Source: Purshia tridentata (lineage: Eukaryota; Streptophyta; Magnoliopsida; Rosales; Rosaceae). From it: DNA of 38,776 nt. The stretch covers positions 1-38,776 of the forward strand of contig QANT01002737.1 of assembly GCA_003254885.1 (NCBI GenBank). The letters run 5' to 3'. A model generated the notes under the pieces. It had not been told where the DNA came from. It ran no database searches and saw only the letters and a program-made list of their open reading frames with translations. A program made the position numbers and the translations under genes. Positions 22,056 to 30,897 of this stretch are shown here, piece by piece (positions within the stretch are counted from its first letter, which is position 1; every line of letters starts with the position of its first letter).

Positions 22056-23908
22056 TTAGTGTATGGGATAGGAGGAGATTGACGTGGTGATCGATATAGG
22101 CCTTAACGTGGACGTCAGAGGCCAGGTTGTTTGCGTGACAAAGTTTGTGCATCAATAGCTATTATATACATTAAAGTAAACATTTACTCCTACTAGAAAT
22201 GAGAAGAAAAATGGAAAAGAATTGATGATCAAAACAGTAGAGCTTCTGGTAGTATAGATTGTTTGGCGTAGTTATTTGTAGCTCTAGATAATTTTCGTCT
22301 ATATGCACACACCCATATATACATATAGGAGAAGAATATTCAGCGTTGTGAAGTGGGGGTTGATTATTTCACGAGAAGCTAGGCATAATGCATGCCTTAA
22401 TTAGTTCTGTAATTTGATTCTGGTTTGTAATTTAACTTCTTCCCTTGAAATTTTGGTACTGCCATTCATATTTGATCCTGAGGATATGAAATCTCCACCC
22501 AAGGAATATGACTTCATTGAACAAGAGCATTGAGATGCGTTTTGTTGCTGGCCGAGTAACTAACAAGTTTATGGTTGTGTTTAGTTTGAATTATTACCAC
22601 ATACGTATTGAAAGGGTTGATAACTTTGGTTCCTTGTATTTAATTGCATATACTAAATGAGGCTCAAAGCAAAAGGATTGCAAAGAAGAAATATCACCAT
22701 AAATTGTCGCGAAAATGATTTATTGAAGTACTTACAAAGAGAGGATGACAACTAACACTATGAGAACATGAAGAAAACTAAAAGAACAAGAAAAACAGAG
22801 ATCATTATGTTGTTCATAGTTAGCCTACAAAAAAGGTTTTAAGAAAAAAATTATATAATATATATTTAGTAGAAAATGTAATCGGGAACAATGCCAGAAT
22901 TGAATTAGATCGTTAGGATAAGAAGTGTAGCTCCTTTTTCAACAAAAAAAAAAAAGAGAAAAGGGTGTAAGCTTTTCCTAAAATAACAAAAACAAAAAAA
23001 GTAAGTGTAAGCTTTTATAGACCATTATGGATAAGAGGATTGTGTAATCCATCTTATGGTCGATATTATTGTCTGAACCAGTACAAGCTGCACAGCCTGC
23101 ACTTTAAATAAATCTACTTGTCATACTTTAGAATAGAAATTTCAATCAAAAAGAAAGAAATCTCTTTAGACTCACTTTTACCTATATCCATATCTGTGAA
23201 GACCAAACAGATTTAATACCAAAAACACAAAAGACCAAAAGAGAATTTGTGGGCCCTGTCTGTTCTTCCGAAAAGCAATACACATCCGTCCACAAATTTA
23301 AGTTTGGAAAAAAAATAAACATATTATCTTAGGAGTTAGACTAACCTCTTTGAGCTTTTTTTTTTTTTTTTTTTCCCAGACATAATATTGTTAGTAGTTC
23401 CTATCTTTAGCACATGTTTGATAGACTTTTAAACACTGATAATTTTTGTTTGAATTTATGGTGCAATAAAGTAGGAGAGGGTTTTTTATCAAAAAATCGA
23501 AAAAGACGGACCACCAAACCGATTGGTTTAGTTCTTGTTTTTTTTAAAATTTGTATCAGTTGTAATACCGAACCGAACCGAGACAGATCAGTTTCAAAAC
23601 GATGTTGGAAAGCCTAAACTAGGGGTTTACCAAAACCGAACTGATCACCATCTTAGCCGCACAGTATGTATGGACCGGATTGATTGTATAGTTGGGCCTC
23701 ACATAGACCATATTTGGCCCAAGCCCACCCCAGTGGCTCAATGACCATGCACACTCTAAAAGACAACACATTTTTTTTTTTAAATATCACTCTGCAAAAG
23801 GAAAAATTGAAAATGATTTGTAAATAACGATCCATATTGCAACGATTGTTACAAGTAACATTTTTTAACAATTTTCATGGAAAAAACAGCTTCATCTTTA
23901 GTATTATA

Positions 23909-23956
23909 AAACTATGAGACACTTTTAGTGTTAAACTATGAGACACTTTTAGTGTT
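23909..23956. repeat. Perfect 24-bp tandem duplication
   Basis: The 24-mer AAACTATGAGACACTTTTAG plus TGTT occurs twice without a gap, at 23909-23932 and 23933-23956. It lies immediately beside the 135-bp MITE. Confidence 0.9.
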
Positions 23957-23977
23957 ACAGGTTTCACCAAATTTTAA

Positions 23978-24130
23978 ATTTCTATAACAATAATGCTATT
24001 CTTATTATATTTTTATACCATATTACGTGTCATTATTGTACTGGTAGAGTATTTCCTTCTTTTTATGATTTTTTTTTGTTATAAAATTATGGTATAAAAA
24101 TATGATAAGTGTAGCATTGTTATTTCTATA
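23978..24130. mobile_element. 135-bp MITE with perfect 9-bp target-site duplication
   Basis: The element at 23987-24121 has inverted ends of about 38 nt (ACAATAATGCTATTC... against AACAATGCTACAC...), both containing TATTTTTATACCATA. It is flanked by identical ATTTCTATA at 23978-23986 and 24122-24130. A 9-bp duplication points to a Mutator-like origin; an 8-bp hAT duplication cannot be excluded. It has no coding capacity. Confidence 0.85.
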
Positions 24131-24485
24131 AGTATCCTTCATTTAACCTAATAAATAATGATATAATTGTAAAATTTTAAATTTTAATTAAAATTTTAAA
24201 AATAGAAAACACCCTACTACCTTAAAAGGTGGAGAGAGTGATGATAATTTATTAAAAATATAAATATAAAAAAATCACATAATATAAATTTAAATTGACA
24301 TGTACGGAGCATGTGCGAATAATCTAGTACTCTAACCCAACCCATTGAAATGGAAGCATAGGGACAACTACCTAATCCAATCATTTGCTAATGATTTTCT
24401 AAAACCCAAATTACAGCAATTGTTAAATCTTTAATACAAATTATTGATGATGAGCCATTGATGAAATAAAAAGGTTAAAGGTTAA

Positions 24486-24540
24486 ACCTCTCTCTCTCTC
24501 TCCCTCCTTCTTTCTCTTTATCCCTCTCTTTCTCTCTCTC
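24486..24540. repeat. CT-rich simple repeat
   Basis: A pyrimidine tract of CT/CTTT units spans this interval. It has no coding meaning. Confidence 0.8.
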
Positions 24541-24670
24541 TACAAAACCATCAGCTACTGCCGAAACCGATTTCCTCTGATCGAAACCAACCAAAACCGA
24601 AATATTATAGTCCGTAACCAACAATTAGTGTTTTGGTGGCAGTTCCATTTTTTGCCATTCCACTGGCGTC

Positions 24671-24730
24671 GGTTCAGTGGTCTATTCTAGCTAATTGGTT
24701 CAGTGGTCTATTCTGGCTAATTGGTTCAGT
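24671..24730. repeat. 26-bp tandem repeat, about 2.3 units
   Basis: GGTTCAGTGGTCTATTCTAG plus CTAATT repeats at 24671 and 24697 with one substitution, and a third partial unit begins at 24723. It lies in a CCGAAAC-rich decayed repeat. Confidence 0.8.
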
Positions 24731-24851
24731 TACCAAATCGAACCCACCCATAAAATAAAGTATGTCCAGCTGTAACAAAAAAAACACTAAGAATATAACA
24801 TAGGTGTTTTGGGGTACATTAAAAGGTATTATATGGAATATGCTTTATATT

Positions 24852-25568
24852 TGTTGGGATAAGTCCAGTCCATACGGGAGATCACTAGAAGGATATAATC
24901 CAAGTGACTTAATTGAAGATCTAGAATGATCTTTAATTCATGATGGCTGGCTTGGTTCTAGAGAATTCTTGATGGCAGCCAAATGTTGAATATTGTTGCA
25001 AGCTAGAAACTTGTGGAAATATCTAGAGACTAATCAATTCTCCTAGTAGCTAGAAATTTGTGGAAATATCTAGAGACTAATCAATTCTCCAAGTTGCTAG
25101 AAGGATCCAAGAGTTGGTGGACTTTTCTCCAAGTTGCTAGAAGGATCCATCCATGGCTATAAAAGGAGGATGAGGCTTGGCATTTAACATCAAGCAATTG
25201 AAGCAATCAAGCTAATTGCATTCCGACTACCACTCAAAGTGAGGAGTGAGAGTATAGAGAAAGAGAGAGTGTGAGAGAAGTGAAGTATTTCTTTTGGTGT
25301 TTCCTTTAAGGTGTTCATAGCTTGAAGAAGTGGTGATTCCTCTTGTACTCTCTAGGTGTTCATCAAGTCTTGTTCTTAGACTTGGTAAGATCTTTCCGCT
25401 GTACCCATTATTTGATATAGTGGAGTTATTCTAATATCGCTGCCCGTGGACGTAGGCACACTGCCGAACCACGTTAAATCCTTGGTGTCCTTATTTACTT
25501 TTTCTCTTGCCTATTTCTTTATTGGTTTGAGTTTGTGTTTTTCCCATTCTATCTAATCGATCCTAACA
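24852..25568 (+). repeat. LTR 1 (U3 type I), 5' LTR of element A
   Basis: This 717-bp LTR begins TGTTGGGATAAGTCC and ends ATCCTAACA. The first 136 bp are a type I U3 shared with LTR 4 but not with LTRs 2 and 3. The U3 has two 47-bp tandem units (25001-25047, 25048-25094), and a TATAAAA lies at 25158-25164. R-U5 single-base differences also group it with LTR 4. Confidence 0.92.
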
Positions 25569-25570
25569 AG

Positions 25571-25585
25571 TGGTATCAAAGATAG
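25571..25585 (+). other. Primer-binding site of element A
   Basis: TGGTATCAAAGATAG follows the LTR after two bases. It matches the initiator-methionine tRNA 3' end used by Tnt1-like copia elements, but with substitutions relative to TGGTATCAGAGCTAG of element B, so priming may be weakened. Confidence 0.8.
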
Positions 25586-26383
25586 TTTCAAGAATGGAGG
25601 AGTCGAATACCATGTTCAAACTCAACCAATCAAATTGGGTGATGTGGAAGACAAGAATGGAGGACATTCTGTATTGCAAGGATTTGCACGAGCCAATTGA
25701 AGGTGTTGCAGCGAAGCCACATAATATGTCCGATGCGGATTGGAGAAAGCTGAATAAGAAAGCAGTTGGCACAATCCGACAGTGGGTGGATCATAGCGTG
25801 TTTCACCATGTATCCAACGAGACCGATGCCAAAGCACTGTGGTCAAAGTTGGAGTCCTTGTTCGAGAAAAAGACTGCAGCCAAGAAAGCATTCCTAATCA
25901 AGGAGTTTGTCAACATGAAGTTCAATGAAGGTGTTAGTGTAGCAGTACACCTGAACAACTTCCAGAATATTATCAACCAGCTGACTACTATGGGCATGAG
26001 TATTGACGACGAGCTGCAAGCACTAATGCTACTTGGATCGTTGCCAGATAGCTGGGAGACATTCGTAGTAACTGTAAGTAACTCTGCTCCTAATGGTGTT
26101 TTGTCTATGGATAATGTTAAAGACAACATGTTTAATGAAGAGACAAGGAGAAAGACTTCAAACACCAAAAATAGTCAAGTCTTTATTATGGAGAATAGAG
26201 GTCGAAGCAAGAGCCCAAGCCGATCCAAGACAAGGTTCAGAGGTACCTGTCACCACTGTGGCAAGGAAGGCCATATGAAGAAGAACTGTCGAGTTTGGAT
26301 AAGAGAACAGAAGGAAGGCATGAAGAACAAATTTCAGAAGAAAGATGACAACAACAACACTACTGCCACCTTGACTAACAATG

Positions 26384-26489
26384 AGGTGGAGATCCTTTCT
26401 CTTGGAGAAGAGTGCCTACATGTGGATGATCAAGGAAGGTGGAGATCCTTTCTCTTGGAGAAGAGTGCCTGCGTATGGATGATCAAGGA
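26384..26489 (+). repeat. 53-bp direct duplication in element A (frame-shifting)
   Basis: Copies lie at 26384-26436 and 26437-26489 and start AGGTGGAGATCC. They differ at about three positions (CTACATGTGG against CTGCGTATGG). Element B has one copy. Since 53 is not a multiple of three, this separates gag and pol frames. Confidence 0.9.
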
Positions 26490-26510
26490 GTTGAGTGGAT
26501 CATCGATACT

Positions 26511-26581
26511 GGTGCGTCTTACCACGCTACTTCTCATCTAGAGTTNGGTGCGTCTTACCACGCTACTTCTCATCTAGAGTT
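26511..26581 (+). repeat. 35-bp duplication flanking the single N
   Basis: GGTGCGTCTTACCACGCTAC plus 15 further bases occurs at 26511-26545, is followed by N (26546), and repeats identically at 26547-26581. Element B has one copy. The N exactly at the join is the signature of a contig junction whose overlap was not collapsed. Confidence 0.92.
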
Positions 26582-26762
26582 CTTCACTAATTACAGAAAA
26601 GGTGACTTTGGTACAGTAAAGATGGGCAACACCAGTTACTCCAAGATTTTGGGAATTGGTGACATCACTCTTCAGACAAATCTCGGCTACAAGTTAATGT
26701 TGAAAGATGTAAGGCACGTTGCTGATCTACGCCTCAACTTAGTGTCTGGAATCGCTCTTGAT

Positions 26763-26982
26763 CGCCAAGGTTTTGAGAGTCACTTTGCAAATGGCAAGTG
26801 GAAGCTCACAAAGGGGTCGATGGTGGTCGCTAGAGGAAAGGCTTGCTGCTCACCTCTGGCAAAGAAGTCACTCATTCCCTTTGCCAAAGGTCGCCAAGGT
26901 TTTGAGAGTCACTTTGCAAATGGCAAATGGAAGCTCACAAAGGGGTCGATGGTGGTCGCTAGAGGAAAGGCTTGCTGCTCAC
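26763..26982 (+). repeat. Shuffled 129-bp-period duplication in element A
   Basis: The 91-bp block starting CGCCAAGGTTTTGAGAG occurs at 26763-26853 and 26892-26982. Between them is a 36-bp piece that also occurs in its proper place downstream (about 27096-27131). Element B has neither the extra copy nor the displaced piece. The frame is kept. Confidence 0.88.
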
Positions 26983-27365
26983 TCTACAAGACATGTGGAA
27001 AGATCATCAAAGATGAGTTAAATGTCGTGGATGATTCTTCTCCAGATCTATGGCATAAGAGGCTAGGCCACATCAGTGAGAAAGGCCTACACGTTCTGGC
27101 AAAGAAGTCACTCATTCCCTTTGCCAAAGGTATGCCATTAAACTCTTGTGTTTATTGTTTATATGGCAAGCATCATAAAGTAAGTTTTTCTAGATCCTCC
27201 ACAAAGAAAGAAAATTTGCTTGATCTTGTACATTCTGATGTATGTGGTCCAATGGAGGTGGAATCATTGGGTGGTAATAAATACTTTGTTTCTTATATTG
27301 ATGACGCTTCACGCAAAGTTTGGGTATATTTGATGAAGTCAAAAGATCAGGTATTTCAAACTTTT

Positions 27366-27509
27366 CAGCAGTTTCATACCATGGTGGAAAGAGAGACAGG
27401 AAGATCTCTTAAGTGTCTCCGTAGTGACAATGGCGGTCAGCAGTTTCATACCATGGTGGAAAGAGAGACAGGTAGATCTCTTAAGTGTCTCCGTAGTGAC
27501 AATGGCGGA
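27366..27509 (+). repeat. 72-bp duplication in the integrase of element A
   Basis: CAGCAGTTTCATACCATGG and the rest of a 72-bp unit repeat at 27366-27437 and 27438-27509 with a single A/T difference. The duplicated unit includes the second catalytic aspartate of the integrase DDE triad (SDNGG). Element B has one copy. Confidence 0.9.
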
Positions 27510-29884
27510 GAGTATACTTCTCATCAGTTTAGAGATTACTGTCTGAAGCATGGTATAAGGCATGAGAAGACGGTTCCTGGCACTCCACAACACAATGGTG
27601 TGGCAGAAAGGTATAACCGCACTATCATGGAGAGGGTCAGATGTATGCTGAGGACTGCTAAATTACCCAAACACTTCTGGGCCGAAGCTGTGAGGACTGC
27701 CTGCTATCTAATCAACAGATCTCCATCAGTACCGTTGGGTCTTGAAGTTCCAGAGAGAGCTTGGACATGCAAAGATGTATCCTACTCTCATCTGAAGGTG
27801 TTTGGTTGCAAAGCCTTTGCACACGTGCCCAAAGAACAGAGAACAAAGCTGGACGACAAGACAATTCCTTGCATCTTCCTTGGTTATGGAAATGAGGAAT
27901 TCGGCTATCGGCTGTGGGACCCGAAGCAGAAGAAATTTATAAGAAGCAGAGATGTTATCTTCCATGAAGATGAGACTTTTGATTCAGACAAGCAAGAACC
28001 AAGACGGCCAGTCAGAAGCATTGACGCATCACAACAAGCTACAACAAATGAAGTTGAACAAGCAGAAGTTGAAGAGATGCCTGGAGAGAGAGATGACGAG
28101 ACGCCTCCAGACATTACTAATCAGGGGGAGCACAATCAGGAGGAGCCTGATCAGGGGGAGCCTGAACAAAGAGAGCCGCCAGCTCAACAAGAAAATCCAA
28201 GAGTACCTGAACCCAGAAGATCCACTAGAGAACGTAAGACATCTACCAAGTATCCTTCATCAGAGTATATTTTGCTGACCAGCGATGGAGAACCTGAGAC
28301 CTTTGAGGAAGCCAAGTCTCATAAAGACAGTGATAAATGGATGAAGGCTATGGAGTCAGAGATGAACTCTCTACTGAAAAATGGCACTTATGAGTTGGTA
28401 GAGCTTCCAAAAGGTAGAAAAACACTCAAGAACAAGTGGGTATATAAGCTAAAAAGAGATGCGAACGAAAAGCTGACAAAGTACAAGGCTCGCCTGGTGG
28501 TCAAAGGATTTGGGCAGAAGAAAGGTATTGACTTTAATGAGATCTTCTCTCCTGTTGTGAAAATGACCTCCATCTGTGTTATCTTGGGTCTGACAGCATG
28601 CATGGATCTTGAGCTGGAGCAGTTGGACGTCAAAACTGCATTTCTTCATGGTAATTTGGAAGAAGAAATATACATGGAGCAACCTGAGGGATTCAAAGTC
28701 CAAGGGAAAGAATACATGGTTTGTGAACTAAAGAAAAGCCTATATGGCTTGAAGCAAGCGTCAAGGCAGTGGTATAAGAAGTTCGACTCATTCATGGTGG
28801 GTCATGGGTACAAGAGAACTAACGCCGATCCATGTGTTTACATCCGACACTTCCCTGGTGGTAATTTCATTATCCTATTGCTCTATGTTGATGATATGTT
28901 AATTGTTGGACAAGATGCCATCATGATTCGCAGGTTAAAAGAAGATTTATTCAAGTCCTTTGACATGAAGGACTTAGGACCTGCTAAACAAATCTTGGGC
29001 ATGGAGATCGTTCGTGATAGAAAAGCAAAGAAGCTATGGTTGTCACAAGAGAGGTACGTTGAACGGGTGCTTGAAAGGTTCAACATGAAAAGAGCTAAAT
29101 CGGTGAGCTCACCTCTAGCTAGTCATTTCAAACTCAGTAAGAAGTCATGCCCAAAGACAGAAGAAGAAAAAGAGAAGATGGCCTCTACACCTTACTCTTC
29201 GGCAGTGGGGAGTCTTATGTATGCTATGGTGTGTACAAGGCCAGATATAGCCCATGCAGTTGGAGTTGTGAGCAGATTTCTCTCTAATCCAGGAAAAGAA
29301 CATTGGGAAGCGGTAAAATGGATTCTCAGATATTTGAGAGGTACTTCTAAAGTATGCTTGTGCTTTGGTGGTTCCAACCAATATTGGAGGGTTTTTCAGA
29401 TTCAGACATGGCCGGTGACCTCGATGGTAGAAAGTCCACTTCTGGGTACTTGTTTACCTTTGCAGGGGGAGCCGTCTCATGGCAATCTAAGTTACAAAAG
29501 TGCGTGGCTTTATCCACAACAGAAGCAGAGTATATTGCTGCTACTAAAGCTAGTAAAGAAATATTGTGGTTAAAAAGATTTCTCCAAGAGTTGGGGATAA
29601 AGCAAGATGAATATGTGGTTCACTGTGATAGTCAAAGTGCGCTTGATTTAAGCAAGAATACCACATTTCATTCTCGCACCAAGCACATCGAGATCCGCTA
29701 CCATTGGATAAGAGAAGCTATTGAGAACAAGTTGTTGCAATTGAAGAAGATTCACACAGACAAGAATCCGTCTGACATGCTCACAAAGATTGTTCCTAAA
29801 CAGAAGCAAGAGTTCTGTATCAAGGCAATTGGGATGCACTCCAAGTAATTTGGAGTCATGAATGGTATTCCTCCCTCATGGTCT

Positions 29885-29895
29885 GGAGGGGGAGA
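29885..29895 (+). other. Polypurine tract of element A
   Basis: GGAGGGGGAGA lies directly before the 3' LTR, as expected for plus-strand priming. Confidence 0.85.
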
Positions 29896-29896
29896 T

Positions 29897-30136
29897 TGTT
29901 GGGCTAATTAAATATCCAGCCCATGTTCTACAGAAGCTTGTAGAATACTCTCCATTCTTAAGTTGGTGGAATTATCTAGAGAACTCCACAAAGCAAGAAT
30001 ATTGGTGCAAGCTAGAAACTTGTGGAAATATCTAGAGACTAATCAATTCTCCAAGTTATCCAAGAATTGGTGGACTTTTCTCCAAGTTGCTAGAAGGATA
30101 CATCCATGGCTATAAAAGGAGGATGAGGCTTGGCAT
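29897..30136 (+). repeat. LTR 2 (U3 type II), truncated to U3
   Basis: It begins TGTTGGGCTAATTAAATATC and matches LTR 3 up to GAGGCTTGGCAT, where homology stops, 26 bp after the start of the TATA box (30111-30117). R and U5 are absent. It has one 47-bp U3 unit where LTR 3 has two. Its U3 differs from LTR 1, the other LTR of element A. Confidence 0.9.
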
Positions 30137-30200
30137 CGTGCGTCCCAAAACTCTCGTTGTGGTCCGAACATCGTGGTAAGGTCCATTCCCATGACCTTCA
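30137..30200. other. 64-bp filler between LTR 2 and LTR 3
   Basis: The sequence starting CGTGCGTCCCAAAACTCTCG and ending CATGACCTTCA separates two same-type LTR starts. It resembles no LTR or internal part of either element in this window. Its source is unknown. Confidence 0.8.
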
Positions 30201-30872
30201 TGTTGGGCTAATTAAATATCCAGCCCATGTTCTACAGAAGCTTGTAGAATACTCTCCATTCTTAAGTTGGTGGAATTATCTAGAGAACTCCACAAAGCAA
30301 GAATATTGGTGCAAGCTAGAAACTTGTGGAAATATTTAGAGACTAATCAATTCTCCTAGTAGCTAGAAACTTGTGGAAATATCTAGAGACTAATCAATTC
30401 TCCAAATTATCCAAGAGTTGGTGGACTTTTCTCCAAGTTGCTAGAAGGATCCATCCATGGCTATAAAAGGAGGATGAGGCTTGGCATTTAACATCAAGCA
30501 ATTGAAGCAATCAAGCTAATTGCATTCCGACTACCACTCAAAGTGAGGAGTGAGAGTATAGAGAAAGAGAGAGTGTGAGAGAAGTGAAGTATTTCTTTTG
30601 GTGTTTCCTTCAAGGTGTTCATAGCTTGAAGAAGTGGTGATTCCTCTTGTACTCTCTAAGTGTTCATCAAGTCTTGTTCTTAGACTTGGTAAGATCTTTC
30701 CGTTGTACCCATTATTTGATATAGTTGAGTTATTCTAATATCACTGCCCGTGGACGTAGGCACACTGCCGAACCACGTTAAATCCTTGGTGTCCTTATTT
30801 ATTTTTTCTCTTGCCTATTTCTTTATTGGTTTGAGTTTGTGTTTTTCCCATTCTATCTAATCGATCCTAACA
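30201..30872 (+). repeat. LTR 3 (U3 type II), 5' LTR of element B
   Basis: This 672-bp LTR begins TGTTGGGCTAATTAAATATC and ends ATCCTAACA. The first 100 bp are type II-specific; from GAATATTGGTGCAAGC onward it aligns with the type I LTRs. It has two 47-bp U3 units and a TATAAAA at 30472-30478. In R-U5 it differs from both LTRs 1 and 4 at about five sites, for example CCGTTG against CCGCTG. Confidence 0.92.
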
Positions 30873-30874
30873 AG

Positions 30875-30889
30875 TGGTATCAGAGCTAG
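30875..30889 (+). other. Primer-binding site of element B
   Basis: TGGTATCAGAGCTAG, two bases after the LTR, is the standard initiator-methionine tRNA complementary site of Tnt1-like copia elements. Confidence 0.88.
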
Positions 30890-30897
30890 TTTCAAGA

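Larger units (their letters stand above)
20640..22140. mobile_element. Degenerate retroelement segment, possibly a solo LTR
   Basis: This block has a more balanced base composition than its flanks and a promoter-like CCAAT (21272-21276) and TATAAATA (21280-21287) pair followed by sequence resembling the R-U5 part of an LTR. It contains no protein domain. A TIR element is inserted in it at 21416-22055. I could not find matching TG...CA ends with a target duplication, so the boundaries and class are tentative. Confidence 0.35.
20120..24851. other. Gene-free region rich in decayed transposable elements
   Basis: No protein-coding gene is supported in these 4.7 kb. The region contains a foldback MITE (20390-20578), a degenerate retroelement-like segment with a nested TIR element (20640-22140), AT-rich filler, a poly-T run (23357-23376), CCGAAC-rich decayed repeats, a 135-bp MITE with target duplication (23987-24121), a CT-rich simple repeat (24486-24540) and a 26-bp tandem repeat (24671-24730). 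Confidence 0.6.
25594..29848 (+). pseudogene. Gag-pol polyprotein of copia element A, broken
   Basis: The polyprotein starts at ATG 25594 (MEESNTMFKLNQSNWVMW). In order it shows a UBN2-type gag, a CCHC knuckle (CHHCGKEGHMKKNC), protease DTGAS, the GAG-preintegrase motif LWHKRLGHIS, an integrase core with HSDVCGPM, SDNGGEY and TPQHNGVAERYN, reverse transcriptase with YVDD at 28884-28895, and RNase H with ALSTTEAEYIAA. Compared with B it has a 53-bp duplication (26384-26489) that shifts the frame between gag and pol, a 35-bp duplication around the N at 26546, a 129-bp-period duplication in the protease/pre-integrase region (26763-26982), a 72-bp duplication of the integrase SDNGG segment (27366-27509), and loss of one A near 29378 that shifts RNase H out of frame. 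It cannot make a full polyprotein as assembled. Confidence 0.9.
24852..30136 (+). mobile_element. Ty1/copia retrotransposon A (Tork/Tnt1 lineage), defective
   Basis: The order is 5' LTR (24852-25568), PBS (25571-25585), gag-pol (25594-29848), PPT (29885-29895), then a 3' LTR of a different U3 type cut off after its TATA box (29897-30136). The domain order gag, protease, integrase, reverse transcriptase, RNase H defines copia. Wording such as LLLYVDDMLIVG and AVGSLMYAMVCTRPDIAHAV is very close to tobacco Tnt1, so the Tork/Tnt1 lineage is assigned. The coding region is broken by short duplications, one N and a 1-bp deletion. Confidence 0.9.
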
